A stretch of 38,105 nt of DNA from an uncultured Bacteroidales bacterium (GCA_905235085.1 CAJOKD010000028.1:1-38105); one strand, 5' to 3'; shown: positions 1 to 7,987, numbered from the stretch's first letter. The notes: generated by a model not told the origin, from the letters alone. A program made the numbers and translations.

Positions 1-398
1 CCGCTCTGCAGGGCACGTGTGGCCACGAAGGTAATCCAGGACTGTGCCCCGGACTCCACAACTACATCAAAGTCAGTGTTATACTGTATGTCGACTGCGA
101 ATGTACCACCCTCAGCCGGGATAGTCATCACATCCCCGACCTGGATTACCTTGCGCTCGTCCTGAGTTACGGACACCGTGGCGTCACCTTCTCCCGAGGA
201 CGGGTTGACGGATAATCCCGAGCCGCTGGCAGAGGCGGTCCAAGGGTTGTTGGCCTTGACCTGGACGGTCTGGGCACCTCCTTCGGCGGAGAAGGCGAGG
301 TTTTCCGGGGAGACAGTCAGGACCGGGTCCGGAGTGGTGTTGCATCCGTGGAACAGGACTGCCAGTCCACAAAGCAGGATGGGGAAGAGGCGTTTCAT
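1..398 (-). CDS. BACON-type surface lipoprotein, N-terminal part (runs off the window)
   Basis: The ATG at 398-396 opens a frame that stays open to the window edge (132 codons). The N-terminus is a lipoprotein signal: basic start MKR, a hydrophobic stretch, then FHGC with Cys19 as the probable lipidated residue, a loose lipobox of the kind tolerated in Bacteroidota. After it comes a BACON-like module (motifs FSAEGG and NPWTAS around residues 37-57), then a second Ig-like/BACON-like module starting near IPAEGGTF and reaching SWITF. The second half of the first module looks short, as if one or two strands are missing. BACON modules are found in Bacteroidota surface proteins, often glycan-binding or adhesive; the C-terminal part that would define the job is outside the window. 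It is transcribed divergently from the threonine aldolase gene. Confidence 0.75.
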   Translation of the reverse strand, partial: MKRLFPILLCGLAVLFHGCNTTPDPVLTVSPENLAFSAEGGAQTVQVKANNPWTASASGSGLSVNPSSGEGDATVSVTQDERKVIQVGDVMTIPAEGGTFAVDIQYNTDFDVVVESGAQSWITFVATRALQS

Positions 399-439
399 AA
401 TGGAGTTATTTTTTAGGTATATTCATTCAAATGTTACAT

Positions 440-455
440 ATTTCCAATAGGAAAT
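440..455. promoter_or_regulatory. Perfect 6-4-6 inverted repeat in the divergent intergenic region
   Basis: ATTTCC, a four-base spacer AATA, then GGAAAT: a perfect palindrome between the divergently transcribed lipoprotein (start 398) and threonine aldolase (start 507). It sits 15 bases upstream of the -7-like box of the aldolase gene. It could be an operator or chance; only the symmetry is observed. Confidence 0.3.
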
Positions 456-470
456 GCAAATCACGATTAT

Positions 471-478
471 TAACTTTG
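471..478 (+). promoter_or_regulatory. Bacteroidota -7 box (TAACTTTG) for the threonine aldolase gene
   Basis: TAACTTTG matches the TAnnTTTG -7 consensus of Bacteroides sigma-ABfr promoters. It lies 28 bases before the ATG at 507, giving a leader of about 20 bases. No good TTTG -33 element is present at the usual 19-21 base spacing (TTTC occurs at 441), so the call rests on the -7 box and its position. Confidence 0.45.
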
Positions 479-506
479 TTTTCGAATCATCTCTTACGAA
501 CACGAA

Positions 507-1535
507 ATGACATCATTTGAAAGCGACTACAATAACGGGATGCTGCCGGAGATCCTGCAGCGCCTGACACAAACCAATTCGGAGAAGTCTACGGGTTATG
601 GTTTCGATCCATATTGCGAGAGTGCGAGGGAGAAGATCAGGCTCGCTTGCGGCAAGCCTGCTGCTGAAGTATTCTTCCTTCTCGGAGGCACTCAGACGAA
701 TGCTACCGTAATAGATTCTCTCCTTGTTGGTTGCGAAGGAGTCCTGACTGCTGAGACAGGGCATATCAATGTCCACGAATCAGGTGCTGTCGAAGCTTCC
801 GGACACAAGGTTCTGGTCGTTCCTGGGGAGGGGAGCAAGGTGACGGCAGCCGGCATCGACGGATATATGGAAGCCTTCCACGGTGACGAGACATATCCGC
901 ATATGGTGCAACCCCGGCTTGTCTATATGTCATTTCCGTCGGAACTGGGTGACATATATTCGGCAAAGGAGCTGTCGGACATTTATAGCGTATGCAAGAA
1001 GCACGGATTACTTCTCTTCGTGGACGGGGCGCGTCTCGGCTACGGCCTGATGTCGCAAAAATGCGATGTCAGCCTTCCATTCCTTGCGGACCACTGCGAT
1101 GTATTCTACATAGGAGGGACCAAGGTCGGTGCGATGTTCGGTGAAGCCGTGGTCTTTTCGAATATCCCCGCTCCGAAATATTTCTTCACCACGGTCAAGC
1201 GTCACGGGGCCTTGCTTGCCAAGGGCAGGATGCTGGGCATACAGTTCGACACACTCTTTACCGACGGTCTGTATTTCAAGGCCGCGGAGCACGCCATCGT
1301 CATGGCGGAGCGGCTGAAAGGAATATTCACTCGTCACGGAATTGGCTTCGGGGCGGATTCCCCGACAAACCAGCAGTTCGTTGTCCTTACCCGTGAGCAG
1401 AAGGAACAGCTATCCACTCAGATAGCTTTCGAAGTCTGGTCCCCGCTCCCCGATGACCGCCTCCTTTGCCGTTTCGTTACTAGTTGGGCCACCACCGACG
1501 CGGACCTGGAAGCCCTCGACCGCGCCCTGGCTTGA
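507..1535 (+). CDS. Low-specificity L-threonine aldolase (PLP-dependent)
   Basis: This 342-residue protein belongs to the beta-eliminating lyase/threonine aldolase branch of the fold-type I PLP enzymes, which cleave L-threonine or L-allo-threonine to glycine and acetaldehyde. Visible signatures are the GGTQTN cofactor-phosphate loop (60-65), DGARLGY (173-179; Asp173 for the pyridine nitrogen, Arg176 for substrate) and GGTKVGA (203-209) with Lys206 as the expected Schiff-base lysine. Length and motif order are typical for the family, and the protein should be cytosolic. The gene is monocistronic, facing away from the BACON lipoprotein. Its stop codon (1533-1535) lies inside the first unit of a 20-bp tandem array, so the last residues are encoded in repeat-like sequence. 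Exact substrate preference cannot be read from the sequence. Confidence 0.9.
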   Translation: MTSFESDYNNGMLPEILQRLTQTNSEKSTGYGFDPYCESAREKIRLACGKPAAEVFFLLGGTQTNATVIDSLLVGCEGVLTAETGHINVHESGAVEASGHKVLVVPGEGSKVTAAGIDGYMEAFHGDETYPHMVQPRLVYMSFPSELGDIYSAKELSDIYSVCKKHGLLLFVDGARLGYGLMSQKCDVSLPFLADHCDVFYIGGTKVGAMFGEAVVFSNIPAPKYFFTTVKRHGALLAKGRMLGIQFDTLFTDGLYFKAAEHAIVMAERLKGIFTRHGIGFGADSPTNQQFVVLTREQKEQLSTQIAFEVWSPLPDDRLLCRFVTSWATTDADLEALDRALA

Positions 1536-1665
1536 TTTCCGGCAGCCTGGGTTGATTTCCCGGTAGCCTGGCTTGATTTCCGGTTGCTTGGGTTGATTCC
1601 CGGTCGCCTGGGTTGATTCCCGGTTGCTTGGGTTGATTCCCGGTCGCATGGGATGCATCCCGGTC
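1526..1665. repeat. 20-21-bp tandem array, about seven units, starting inside the aldolase stop codon
   Basis: Seven head-to-tail units begin at about 1526, 1546, 1567, 1587, 1607, 1627 and 1647. The core is CCTGGGTTGATTCCCGGT followed by a variable two- or three-base end; early units read GATTTCC and later ones GATTCCC. Units abut with no spacers. The first contains the TGA stop of the threonine aldolase gene. The ATTCCCGG core also occurs in the palindromic units at 2195-2268. Confidence 0.85.
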
Positions 1666-1934
1666 TTAATAAGATGTAGCCGCTGAAGTCAGCTGCCGAA
1701 TGACGGTTTTTAGTTCTCGGACTATCGCAAGGAGTCAACAGAGGCATCATTCTCGAATATTGGGCTGATATTGATTGCTGGACTGATACTGATTGTGGTG
1801 TGGCCGTTTTCCGCCAAACAGCTGCACAGCGATGCCCCCTGCAGGGCCACAGGAGGCCGATTGACGTGCAGCTATTTGGCGAAATGATCGGACGATTAGG
1901 AAAGTCAGGCTTGGAGCATATCGCTTGGTTTCAA

Positions 1935-2025
1935 GTTAAGTACAAAATAAGGCATTTTGTTCCTAACTGAGAACTCGGGATTTCAGTTGAGTACATTTTG
2001 GGCAGAAATCGTACTCAAGTGAGAC
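1935..2025. repeat. Paired quasi-palindromic element, copy A (two units)
   Basis: Unit 1 has left arm GTTAAGTAC (1935-1943) and right arm GTTCCTAAC (1959-1967). Unit 2 has left arm GTTGAGTAC (1986-1994) and right arm GTACTCAAG (2011-2019). Each unit is 33-34 bp, with an A/T-flanked centre, and is followed by TGAGA. The units are offset by 51 bp. The same two-unit layout occurs at 30858-30948, so this is a dispersed element, not a chance palindrome. Confidence 0.75.
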
Positions 2026-2194
2026 AGCGGAGTGTCCTGGAAAGAATGCAGATAGTTCAAGGGAAGGGAAACAGGGCAACAGGCATGGGCAGGAAAGATG
2101 TAACCGATCTTGGCAGCGCCGCCGGAATATGCGGGCTCCGGCGGCTGGGCGCTGGGCTCTCCTCGCGCCCTGCCAAAGGGTCGACGGGACCCCC

Positions 2195-2268
2195 GAACGA
2201 GCCGGGGATGGCAAGGGATTCCGGTCGAGCCTGGGATGGCGGGGGATTCCCGGTCAAGCCGGGAATTA
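2195..2268. repeat. G+C-rich palindromic intergenic units (three)
   Basis: Three related units contain GAGCCGGGGATGG, GAGCCTGGGATGG and CAAGCCGGGAAT. The last forms a perfect hairpin: ATTCCCGG (2246-2253), loop TCAAG, CCGGGAAT (2259-2266). On the minus strand it reads ATTCCCGGCTTGACCGGGAAT with one central base differing between arms; similar intergenic palindromes occur in many bacterial genomes. Confidence 0.65.
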
Positions 2269-2434
2269 TGGACGGTAGACGGCAGTTGGCTGCAACGTGA
2301 GGGCGCATTTACTCGTGCAGGGCTGCGAAGCAGCAAGCGCCTGGGGTTGCAGCCACTGACGCGAAGGGATGCCCGAGTGGGTCGGGCATGACGCAGAGCA
2401 GGTCGGGGATGACGAGGATGACGGGGGAGGTTCG

Positions 2435-2462
2435 AAAAAGCCCGGGGCGGGTGCCTCGGGCT
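2435..2462 (-). terminator. Rho-independent terminator of efp
   Basis: Read on the minus strand, AGCCCGAGG (2462-2454), a six-base loop and CCCCGGGCT (2447-2439) form an eight-pair stem with one mismatch. It is followed directly by five T (2439-2435). It lies 41 bases after the efp stop codon. Confidence 0.8.
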
Positions 2463-2503
2463 GACTCTTACGTTCCGGGAACGGGCTTTGGTGTTTCGGG
2501 AGC

Positions 2504-3070
2504 TTAGACTCTCTGACCGTAGCTGCGGTCGGTAGTGTTGACCGTGATTTTCTCGCCCTGGTTGATGAAGAGAGGAACCATAATCTTGGCACCGGTCTCG
2601 AGGGTCACTTCCTTGAGCGCACTGGTGGAAGCGGTGTTGCCTTTGACTGCAGGCTCCGCATAGGTCACCTCAAGGGTGACATAGGTAGGAAGTTCGCAGG
2701 TAAGGCACTTCTCCTCAGGCTCGACGACGAACATCATCTCGACGTGCTGACCCTCTTTCATAAGGTCGGCATTCTCGACTACGTCGTGAGGAAGATGGAT
2801 CTGCTCGTATGTCTCTTCGTGCATAAAGTTGAATCCGTCCTCATCTGAATAAAGGAACTGGTACGGACGCCTCTCAACGTTGATGACGTCGATCTTCGCA
2901 CCTGCGGTGAAGGTATTCTCGAGGATCCTTCCGTTCTCGAGGTTGCGAAGCTTGGTCTTTACGAATGCCGGGCCCTTGCCTGGCTTTACGTGCTGGAAAT
3001 AGACTACCTGGCAAGGCTTGCCATTGTAGCTGATGTAAAGGCCGTTTTTGAAATCTGCTGTTGTTGCCAT
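2504..3070 (-). CDS. efp: Translation elongation factor P
   Basis: EF-P binds between the P and E sites of stalled ribosomes and promotes peptide-bond formation at polyproline stretches. At 188 residues the length is normal. The KOW-like N-domain (about 1-64) carries the tip loop KPGKGPAF with Lys32 at the position that is modified in other bacteria; domain II and the C-terminal OB domain follow, ending near TDRSYGQRV. The ATG at 3070 is preceded by a TAnnTTTG box, and a strong terminator follows the gene, so it is probably transcribed alone although ispH lies upstream on the same strand. No neighbouring modification enzyme (epmA or ymfI type) is seen in the window. Confidence 0.95.
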   Translation of the reverse strand: MATTADFKNGLYISYNGKPCQVVYFQHVKPGKGPAFVKTKLRNLENGRILENTFTAGAKIDVINVERRPYQFLYSDEDGFNFMHEETYEQIHLPHDVVENADLMKEGQHVEMMFVVEPEEKCLTCELPTYVTLEVTYAEPAVKGNTASTSALKEVTLETGAKIMVPLFINQGEKITVNTTDRSYGQRV

Positions 3071-3089
3071 ATTATAACTGAATAAAACT

Positions 3090-3097
3090 CAAAAGTA
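3090..3097 (-). promoter_or_regulatory. -7 box (TACTTTTG) upstream of efp
   Basis: The minus strand reads TACTTTTG, a match to TAnnTTTG, 20 bases before the efp ATG. A direct repeat CCTTGCAAAT (plus strand 3101-3110 and 3129-3138) flanks it upstream and could be a regulator site. No clear -33 TTTG at standard spacing. Confidence 0.4.
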
Positions 3098-3170
3098 TAA
3101 CCTTGCAAATTTAACGATTTGCCGCCTACCTTGCAAATAATTGACCATAAACTTGGAAGCGACGCTCCGA

Positions 3171-4067
3171 TCAGACTATTGTCCCTTCGATGTGGCGGGC
3201 TGCATCCTCAAGCAGCCAGCGCGGAGTGGAAGTAGCTCCGCATATTCCTACCTTATCGCCAGGACGGAACCAGGAAGGGTCGCTCTCTTCAGGGGAAGCA
3301 ATATGGAATGTCCGTGGGTTTATGGATTTGCACAGCTCGTACAGGACTTTTCCATTTGAACTGGAAGCACCTGAAACAAAAATGATTACATCGTGTCCGC
3401 GGGCGAATTCCGAGAGTTGTTCGTGCCGGGATGCCACCTGGGAGCAGATGGTTTGGTGGACTTTGATTCCAGCCTGCGCCCTCCCGGACAACTCTTCGCA
3501 TATCCCTGAATATTCGGCAGGGCTTTTTGTGGTCTGGGAGAATATCTCCAACGGGACATCCGTCCGGATTTCTCCTTTCTGTAGCGCAAGCCTGAGCATC
3601 TCCAGGTTCTCCACGACCACGGCGTCTCCGTCCACCTGCCCCAGCAGCCCCAGGACTTCGGCGTGACCGACCTTTCCGAATATGATTACCTGCCCCCCGA
3701 GCGGGTTCAACCTTTCCCAGGCCTCCCTGATGCTCTCCTGCAGCTTCAGTACGACAGGACAGGTACAATCGGTGACGTTGATTCCTATGCTTTCCGCAAA
3801 GGCGTATGTTTCCGGAGGTTCCCCGTGCGCCCGGATAAGCAGGGTTTCCGAGCCGGGTTCTTCGATGTCGCGGAGGTCCTCAAGGGTGACAGTTACCAGC
3901 CCCTTTTCTCCTAATCTCTTGAGTTCCGCTTCGTTGTGGACTATGGCTCCGAGGGAATACAACTTGCGCCCGGGGGAATCCGCCAGGAACCTTTCGGCCC
4001 GGCCGATAGCCCTGATCACTCCTCCGCAAAAGCCGGAGTGCCTGTCGATCTCGACTTCGAGTGCCAT
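3171..4067 (-). CDS. ispH: 4-hydroxy-3-methylbut-2-enyl diphosphate reductase
   Basis: This is the last enzyme of the MEP isoprenoid pathway; it reduces HMBPP to IPP and DMAPP with a [4Fe-4S] cluster. From the ATG at 4067 the product has 298 residues. A TTG at 4088 would add seven residues and overlap cmk, but the family core VEID..SGFC begins right after the ATG, which is preferred. Counted from the TTG, the cluster cysteines are Cys21 (SGFCGG), Cys110 (DCTCPVV) and Cys215 (TICSQVA). The active-site pair His142/Glu144 (GHAEV) and the substrate histidines His51 and His88 are present. The gene starts 13 bases after the cmk stop, so cmk and ispH are likely cotranscribed. Some bacteria fuse IspH to ribosomal protein S1; this one is not fused. 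Confidence 0.93.
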   Translation of the reverse strand: MALEVEIDRHSGFCGGVIRAIGRAERFLADSPGRKLYSLGAIVHNEAELKRLGEKGLVTVTLEDLRDIEEPGSETLLIRAHGEPPETYAFAESIGINVTDCTCPVVLKLQESIREAWERLNPLGGQVIIFGKVGHAEVLGLLGQVDGDAVVVENLEMLRLALQKGEIRTDVPLEIFSQTTKSPAEYSGICEELSGRAQAGIKVHQTICSQVASRHEQLSEFARGHDVIIFVSGASSSNGKVLYELCKSINPRTFHIASPEESDPSWFRPGDKVGICGATSTPRWLLEDAARHIEGTIV

Positions 4068-4080
4068 CCGGCGATGATGT

Positions 4081-4779
4081 CTATTCAAGTATTCCGAACT
4101 TACCCTGGCAGAGGCCCTGGAACCAAACGGTCTCTTCGTGCAGGGTCATATCGGAGTTGTCGAGGACATAGGCATCTTCAGCCCGGGAGAGAGGGGAGAC
4201 CTCCCTGTGAGAGTCGATATAGTCCCTCTCCAGGAGATTCTTCATCACTTCTTCCATCACAGGTTCCTGCCCCTTGGAGACCATCTCGTCGAAACGTCTC
4301 TGCGCCCTGACTTCTGCCGTTGCAGTCATAAAGATCTTTACTTCTGCATCAGGGAACACTGTCGTGCCGATATCCCTTCCGTCCATCACGACCCTTTTCC
4401 TGCGGCCGAAGGCGTGGAGCCTTTCGTCCACGAAGTTCCTTACGAAAGGAATCGCGGATACGGGACTGACGTGGCTGGATACCTCGAGCGTGCGGATTTC
4501 CTTTTCGACGCAGCGGTCCCCGATGAAAGTCCCGCTGCCGCCTTCAGTGGCCTTGAAATCGAGGTCCAGGTCATCGAGGGCGGCTTTCAGCCCTTCCTCG
4601 TCGATCGAACCGTCTTCAGCGATGAGGCCGTTTTCCATTGCGTACAGAGTGACACCCCTGTACATTGCACCGGAATCCAGGTACAGGAAGGAGTACTGCT
4701 CTGCGATCAGTTTGGCAAGGGTGCTCTTGCCGGTGGATGAGTAGCCGTCGATGGCTATGATGATGTCTGGTATGTTCAT
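4081..4779 (-). CDS. cmk: (d)CMP kinase
   Basis: Cytidylate kinase phosphorylates CMP and dCMP with ATP. The ATG at 4779 gives 232 residues beginning MNIPDIIIAIDGYSSTGKST, with the P-loop GYSSTGKS at the start, DSGAMYRG in the NMP-binding part and the DGRDIGT motif typical of Cmk. An upstream in-frame TTG would add 25 hydrophobic residues not seen in the family and was rejected. The gene is followed closely by ispH and is divergent from the response regulator at 4866. It is cytosolic and usually essential. Confidence 0.93.
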   Translation of the reverse strand: MNIPDIIIAIDGYSSTGKSTLAKLIAEQYSFLYLDSGAMYRGVTLYAMENGLIAEDGSIDEEGLKAALDDLDLDFKATEGGSGTFIGDRCVEKEIRTLEVSSHVSPVSAIPFVRNFVDERLHAFGRRKRVVMDGRDIGTTVFPDAEVKIFMTATAEVRAQRRFDEMVSKGQEPVMEEVMKNLLERDYIDSHREVSPLSRAEDAYVLDNSDMTLHEETVWFQGLCQGKFGILE

Positions 4780-4865
4780 AAAGACAAAAATATCAAAAAT
4801 TATGTAAAGATTGAATTTTGTCCGATATTTGCACCACGGGAAACAATTCTTCAAGACAAGCTGAA

Positions 4866-6023
4866 ATGAGAATTCTTATAGTTGACGACGAGAGGGCCAT
4901 CCGGAATTCCCTCAAGGAAATCCTCACCGACGAAGGTTATGACGTGGATACCGCGGAAAACGGGGCCGCTGCCCTTGCCTTGGTGGAAAAGGAGAAGTAC
5001 AATGTGATCTTCTGCGACATAAAGATGCCTGAGATGGACGGCACCGAGGTGCTGGACAAGCTGGTTGCCGATGGGGTTGACTCCGCAATCGTGATGATTT
5101 CCGGCCACGGAGACATAGATACTGCGGTGGAGTGTATCAAGAAGGGGGCTTTCGACTTCATACAGAAGCCTCTCGACTTGAACAGGATCCTGATTACGAT
5201 AAAGAACGCCACCGACAAGGTGAGCATCGTCAAGGAGAACAAACAGCTCAAGAAGAAGATATACGGCCAGAAAATGATAGGCGAATCCGAGCCTATCCGG
5301 AATATCAAGGATATGATATCCAAGGTCGCCCCGAGCGATGCCAGAGTCCTGATCGTCGGCCCGAACGGATCCGGTAAAGAGCTGGTAGCCAGGAGCTTGT
5401 ATGAGCAGAGCCCCAGAAGTGGGATGCCTTACATCGAGGTGAACTGCGCAGCCATCCCGTCGGAACTGATCGAAAGCGAGCTTTTCGGACACGAGAAGGG
5501 TTCTTTCACATCGGCCATCAAGCAGCACAAGGGCAAGTTCGAGCAGGCGGACGGCGGCACCCTCTTCCTGGATGAGATCGGAGATATGAGCCTGGCCGCC
5601 CAGGCCAAGGTGCTCCGCGTGCTTCAGGAGAAGAAACTCTCAAGGGTTGGCAGCGACAAGGATATCATCGTAGATGTCAGGGTGATAGCTGCCACCAACA
5701 AGGATCTGATGAAAGAGATCGAGAAGGGGACCTTCAGGGAAGACCTTTACCATCGTCTCAGCGTCATAGTCATAAAGGTTCCTTCGCTTGACGAAAGGAA
5801 GGACGACATCCCGCTGCTCGTGGATTATTTTATGAAACAGGTCAGCACGGAGTCCGGTATGCCTGAGAGGGAATTCTCACCGGGAGCCATCAAGCTGCTT
5901 CAGGAGAAATCCTGGCCGGGCAATATAAGGGAGCTCAACAATGTTGTCGAGCGGCTTATGATCCTGGGAGGAGATCCTGTCAGCGAGCAGGATGTGATAG
6001 CCTACGTCAGTCCGATTCGATAG
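4866..6023 (+). CDS. NtrC/NtrX-type response regulator (receiver + sigma-54 AAA+), no HTH domain
   Basis: The product has 385 residues from the ATG at 4866 (MRILIVDDER); an upstream TTG at 4818 would add 16 unrelated residues. The receiver domain (1-120) has Asp7/Asp8, phospho-acceptor Asp51 (FCDIKMP) and Lys101. A short linker leads to the AAA+ ATPase (about 135-365): P-loop GPNGSGKE (165-172), Walker B GGTLFLDEIGD (230-240), arginine-finger region REDLYHRL and the SWPGNIREL sensor II helix. The sigma-54-contact loop reads GSFTSA (212-217) instead of GAFTGA. The protein ends just after the AAA+ C-subdomain and has no Fis-type helix-turn-helix, so it cannot bind DNA in the usual way. No histidine kinase gene is adjacent. 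Its end overlaps the S41 protease gene by 17 bases on the opposite strand. I recall similar HTH-less regulators in Bacteroidota, so this may be a lineage trait, not a mutation. Confidence 0.88.
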   Translation: MRILIVDDERAIRNSLKEILTDEGYDVDTAENGAAALALVEKEKYNVIFCDIKMPEMDGTEVLDKLVADGVDSAIVMISGHGDIDTAVECIKKGAFDFIQKPLDLNRILITIKNATDKVSIVKENKQLKKKIYGQKMIGESEPIRNIKDMISKVAPSDARVLIVGPNGSGKELVARSLYEQSPRSGMPYIEVNCAAIPSELIESELFGHEKGSFTSAIKQHKGKFEQADGGTLFLDEIGDMSLAAQAKVLRVLQEKKLSRVGSDKDIIVDVRVIAATNKDLMKEIEKGTFREDLYHRLSVIVIKVPSLDERKDDIPLLVDYFMKQVSTESGMPEREFSPGAIKLLQEKSWPGNIRELNNVVERLMILGGDPVSEQDVIAYVSPIR

Positions 6024-7581
6024 CTTTCCTGAGGGTGTCGTCCACCTTCAGGTACATCTTGTAGAAAGCGTTGTCTCCTAGCTTGGAGTAGCGACCGATC
6101 AAAGCGCGCAGCTGCGGGATCAGATAGTCCTGGGTCTCGTCCCATTCCTTCTGTCCGCAGGTGATCCCGTCCTTGCTTGAAGCGAATTCCCTGAATCTGG
6201 ACGGAATGTCCATCCTGTCGAGAGCCTTGTTAAGTTCCTCATAATCATCTATCCCTGAGATGGTTCCCTTGAAACGGTCGAACATCTCGGAAGCGAATCT
6301 CATCTGGGTAGCCTTCTTGTTGCACGCAATGAAGAACCTGGATGCCCTCGTAGTGTCCAGAGGTACGAATACGTCAGGGATTATTCCTCCTCCTCCGAAG
6401 ACCATCCTGCCTCCGACAGTCTTGTATGCAAGGGTAGAATCCACCTTGATGCTGTCAGCGTCGTACATTTCCCCGTCAGTGTAGCGCTTGTAGATATCAT
6501 ACTGATAATCATCGGAATATGGCTTCTGGATGCACCTTCCGGACGGAGTGTAGAACCTTGCTACGGTGAGCCTTACGCCGGATCCGTCGGAGAAATAGAT
6601 CGGCTCCTGGACGAGACCTTTCCCGAACGAACGGCGGCCCATAATGACGCCTCTGTCGTTGTCCTGGATGGCTCCGGCGAATATCTCGCTGGAAGATGCG
6701 GAAGATTCGTTGATGAGGACGGTGAGCTTCATATTCCTCATAATTCCGCCGCCGTCGGCCTTGTACTCCTCCCTCTTCCGGTGGAGACCTTCCATATACA
6801 CTATCTCGTTGCCCTTTTCAAGGAACATATTGCTGAGCAGCAGAGCCTGGTCGAAATACCCTCCGGTGTTGTCCCTGAGGTCGAACACCAGCCGCCGCAT
6901 CCCCTTGTCATACAGGGATATGCACGCATCGTAAACTTCCGAGAATGTGGTCCTGCTGAACTTCGTAAGCTTGATGTAGCCGGTGGTATCGTTGACCATA
7001 AAGGCGGCGTCAACGCAGTGGACAGGAATCTTTCCCCTGGTGATTTCGAACGGGATCGTCTCCTTCCCGCGGCCTACGGTGATGGTGACCTTCGTGCCGG
7101 CGGGACCCTTCATCCTGCGGACCATACTGTCCTGGGGGAAGTTTACTCCGGCTATGACCTTGTCATCCACCTTGAGGATGCGGTCGCCTTGCTGGAGGCC
7201 TACTTTCTCGGACGGACCTCCCGGGATGACTTCCAGGACTATGGCAGTATCGTTGGGCACGTTGAACTGGATGCCGATTCCGTCGAAATTGCCAGCCAGG
7301 TCGGTTTCGGCCTGGTCCAGTTCCACCGGCGGCATATAGACGGAATGAGGGTCCAGCGCGGCCAGGGCTGCCGTGATAGCGGCATCCGTCAAATCGTTCC
7401 TGTCTATCGTATCGACATAGTTCTTGTCAATCTTGTCCAGGATGAGGTTGAGCTTCCGCCACTGGTTGTTCTGTATGTTGATGAGGTGCTTCCTCTGGGT
7501 ATATGCGTTGAATGTAAGCGCGATGAGCGCCCCGACTATAATACCCAGGAGAGCTATCCAGACGGATGATATCCTTTTCAT
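6007..7581 (-). CDS. S41-family C-terminal processing peptidase with PDZ domain
   Basis: This 524-residue protein has an N-terminal membrane anchor or uncleaved signal (about 6-27), a helical CTP N-region, a PDZ domain (about 90-180, with the GIGIQF and GDRI motifs) and the S41 catalytic domain. By alignment of motif spacing with E. coli Prc (Ser430/Asp441/Lys455), the likely residues are Ser296 (ESSASSSEI), Asp307 and Lys321 (SFGKGLVQ). The enzyme should act in the periplasm on C-termini of envelope proteins. About 170 residues after the catalytic core are less conserved. It is the last gene of the minus-strand run and starts one base after the dCMP deaminase stop, implying cotranscription. 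It converges on, and overlaps by 17 bases, the response regulator gene, with no terminator between them. Confidence 0.92.
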   Translation of the reverse strand: MKRISSVWIALLGIIVGALIALTFNAYTQRKHLINIQNNQWRKLNLILDKIDKNYVDTIDRNDLTDAAITAALAALDPHSVYMPPVELDQAETDLAGNFDGIGIQFNVPNDTAIVLEVIPGGPSEKVGLQQGDRILKVDDKVIAGVNFPQDSMVRRMKGPAGTKVTITVGRGKETIPFEITRGKIPVHCVDAAFMVNDTTGYIKLTKFSRTTFSEVYDACISLYDKGMRRLVFDLRDNTGGYFDQALLLSNMFLEKGNEIVYMEGLHRKREEYKADGGGIMRNMKLTVLINESSASSSEIFAGAIQDNDRGVIMGRRSFGKGLVQEPIYFSDGSGVRLTVARFYTPSGRCIQKPYSDDYQYDIYKRYTDGEMYDADSIKVDSTLAYKTVGGRMVFGGGGIIPDVFVPLDTTRASRFFIACNKKATQMRFASEMFDRFKGTISGIDDYEELNKALDRMDIPSRFREFASSKDGITCGQKEWDETQDYLIPQLRALIGRYSKLGDNAFYKMYLKVDDTLRKAIESD

Positions 7582-7582
7582 T

Positions 7583-7987
7583 CTAATCTATCTTTTCGAC
7601 TTCGATCCCGGCTCTCCGCAGGAGGTCCACACCGTCGGTCAGACGGTATTCATCCTTGTAGACCACCCTCTTTATCCCTGCCTGGATAATAAGCTTGGAG
7701 CATTCCATACAAGGGGAGGCGGTGACGTACAAGGTGGCACCCTGGCTGCTGTTCCCGGATTTGGCTACCTTGGTGATGGCATTCGCTTCGGCGTGGAGGA
7801 CGTAGGGCTTGGTGACTCCGTTCTCATCTTCGCAGATGTTCTCGAATCCGGAAGGTGTACCGTTGTAACCGTCGGATATGATCATCCTGTCCTTGACTAT
7901 CAGGGCACCTACCTGACGCCTCTTGCAATAGGAGTTCCTGGCCCATACTTCAGCCATCTCCAGGTATCTGTGGTCGAATTTTTCCAT
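7583..7987 (-). CDS. dCMP deaminase (ComEB-like)
   Basis: A zinc deaminase of 134 residues that converts dCMP to dUMP and feeds dTMP synthesis. The zinc and catalytic residues are visible: His65 and Glu67 in HAEANAI, Cys93 and Cys96 in SPCMEC. The N-terminal part has the CKRRQVGAL and GYNGTPSGF segments typical of dCMP deaminases, not riboflavin-type or cytidine deaminases. The start overlaps the ligase stop (TAATG), and the stop is one base from the S41 protease start, so it lies inside an operon with translational coupling. Confidence 0.92.
   Translation of the reverse strand: MEKFDHRYLEMAEVWARNSYCKRRQVGALIVKDRMIISDGYNGTPSGFENICEDENGVTKPYVLHAEANAITKVAKSGNSSQGATLYVTASPCMECSKLIIQAGIKRVVYKDEYRLTDGVDLLRRAGIEVEKID

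Larger units (their letters stand above)
1536..2503. other. Gene-free repeat region between threonine aldolase and efp
   Basis: No convincing gene is present in these 968 bases. Open frames exist on both strands at about 1963-2592, but they overlap each other, run through the palindromic repeats, and encode low-complexity Arg/Gly/Pro-rich peptides. The stretch holds the 20-bp tandem array, a paired quasi-palindrome element (1935-2025), G+C-rich palindromic units (2195-2268), loose GATGACG-type repeats (about 2385-2430) and the efp terminator. Nothing recognisable was found at 1666-1930. Confidence 0.7.

Noticed and set aside
1963..2592. Several overlapping open frames on both strands of the intergenic region before efp
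   Set aside because: They run through palindromic repeats and the efp 3' end, encode Arg/Gly/Pro-rich peptides without domains, and lack promoters and partners.
4818..4865. Extended N-terminus of the response regulator from TTG
   Set aside because: The receiver domain begins at the ATG at 4866 (MRILIVDDE); the extra 16 residues have no counterpart in the family.
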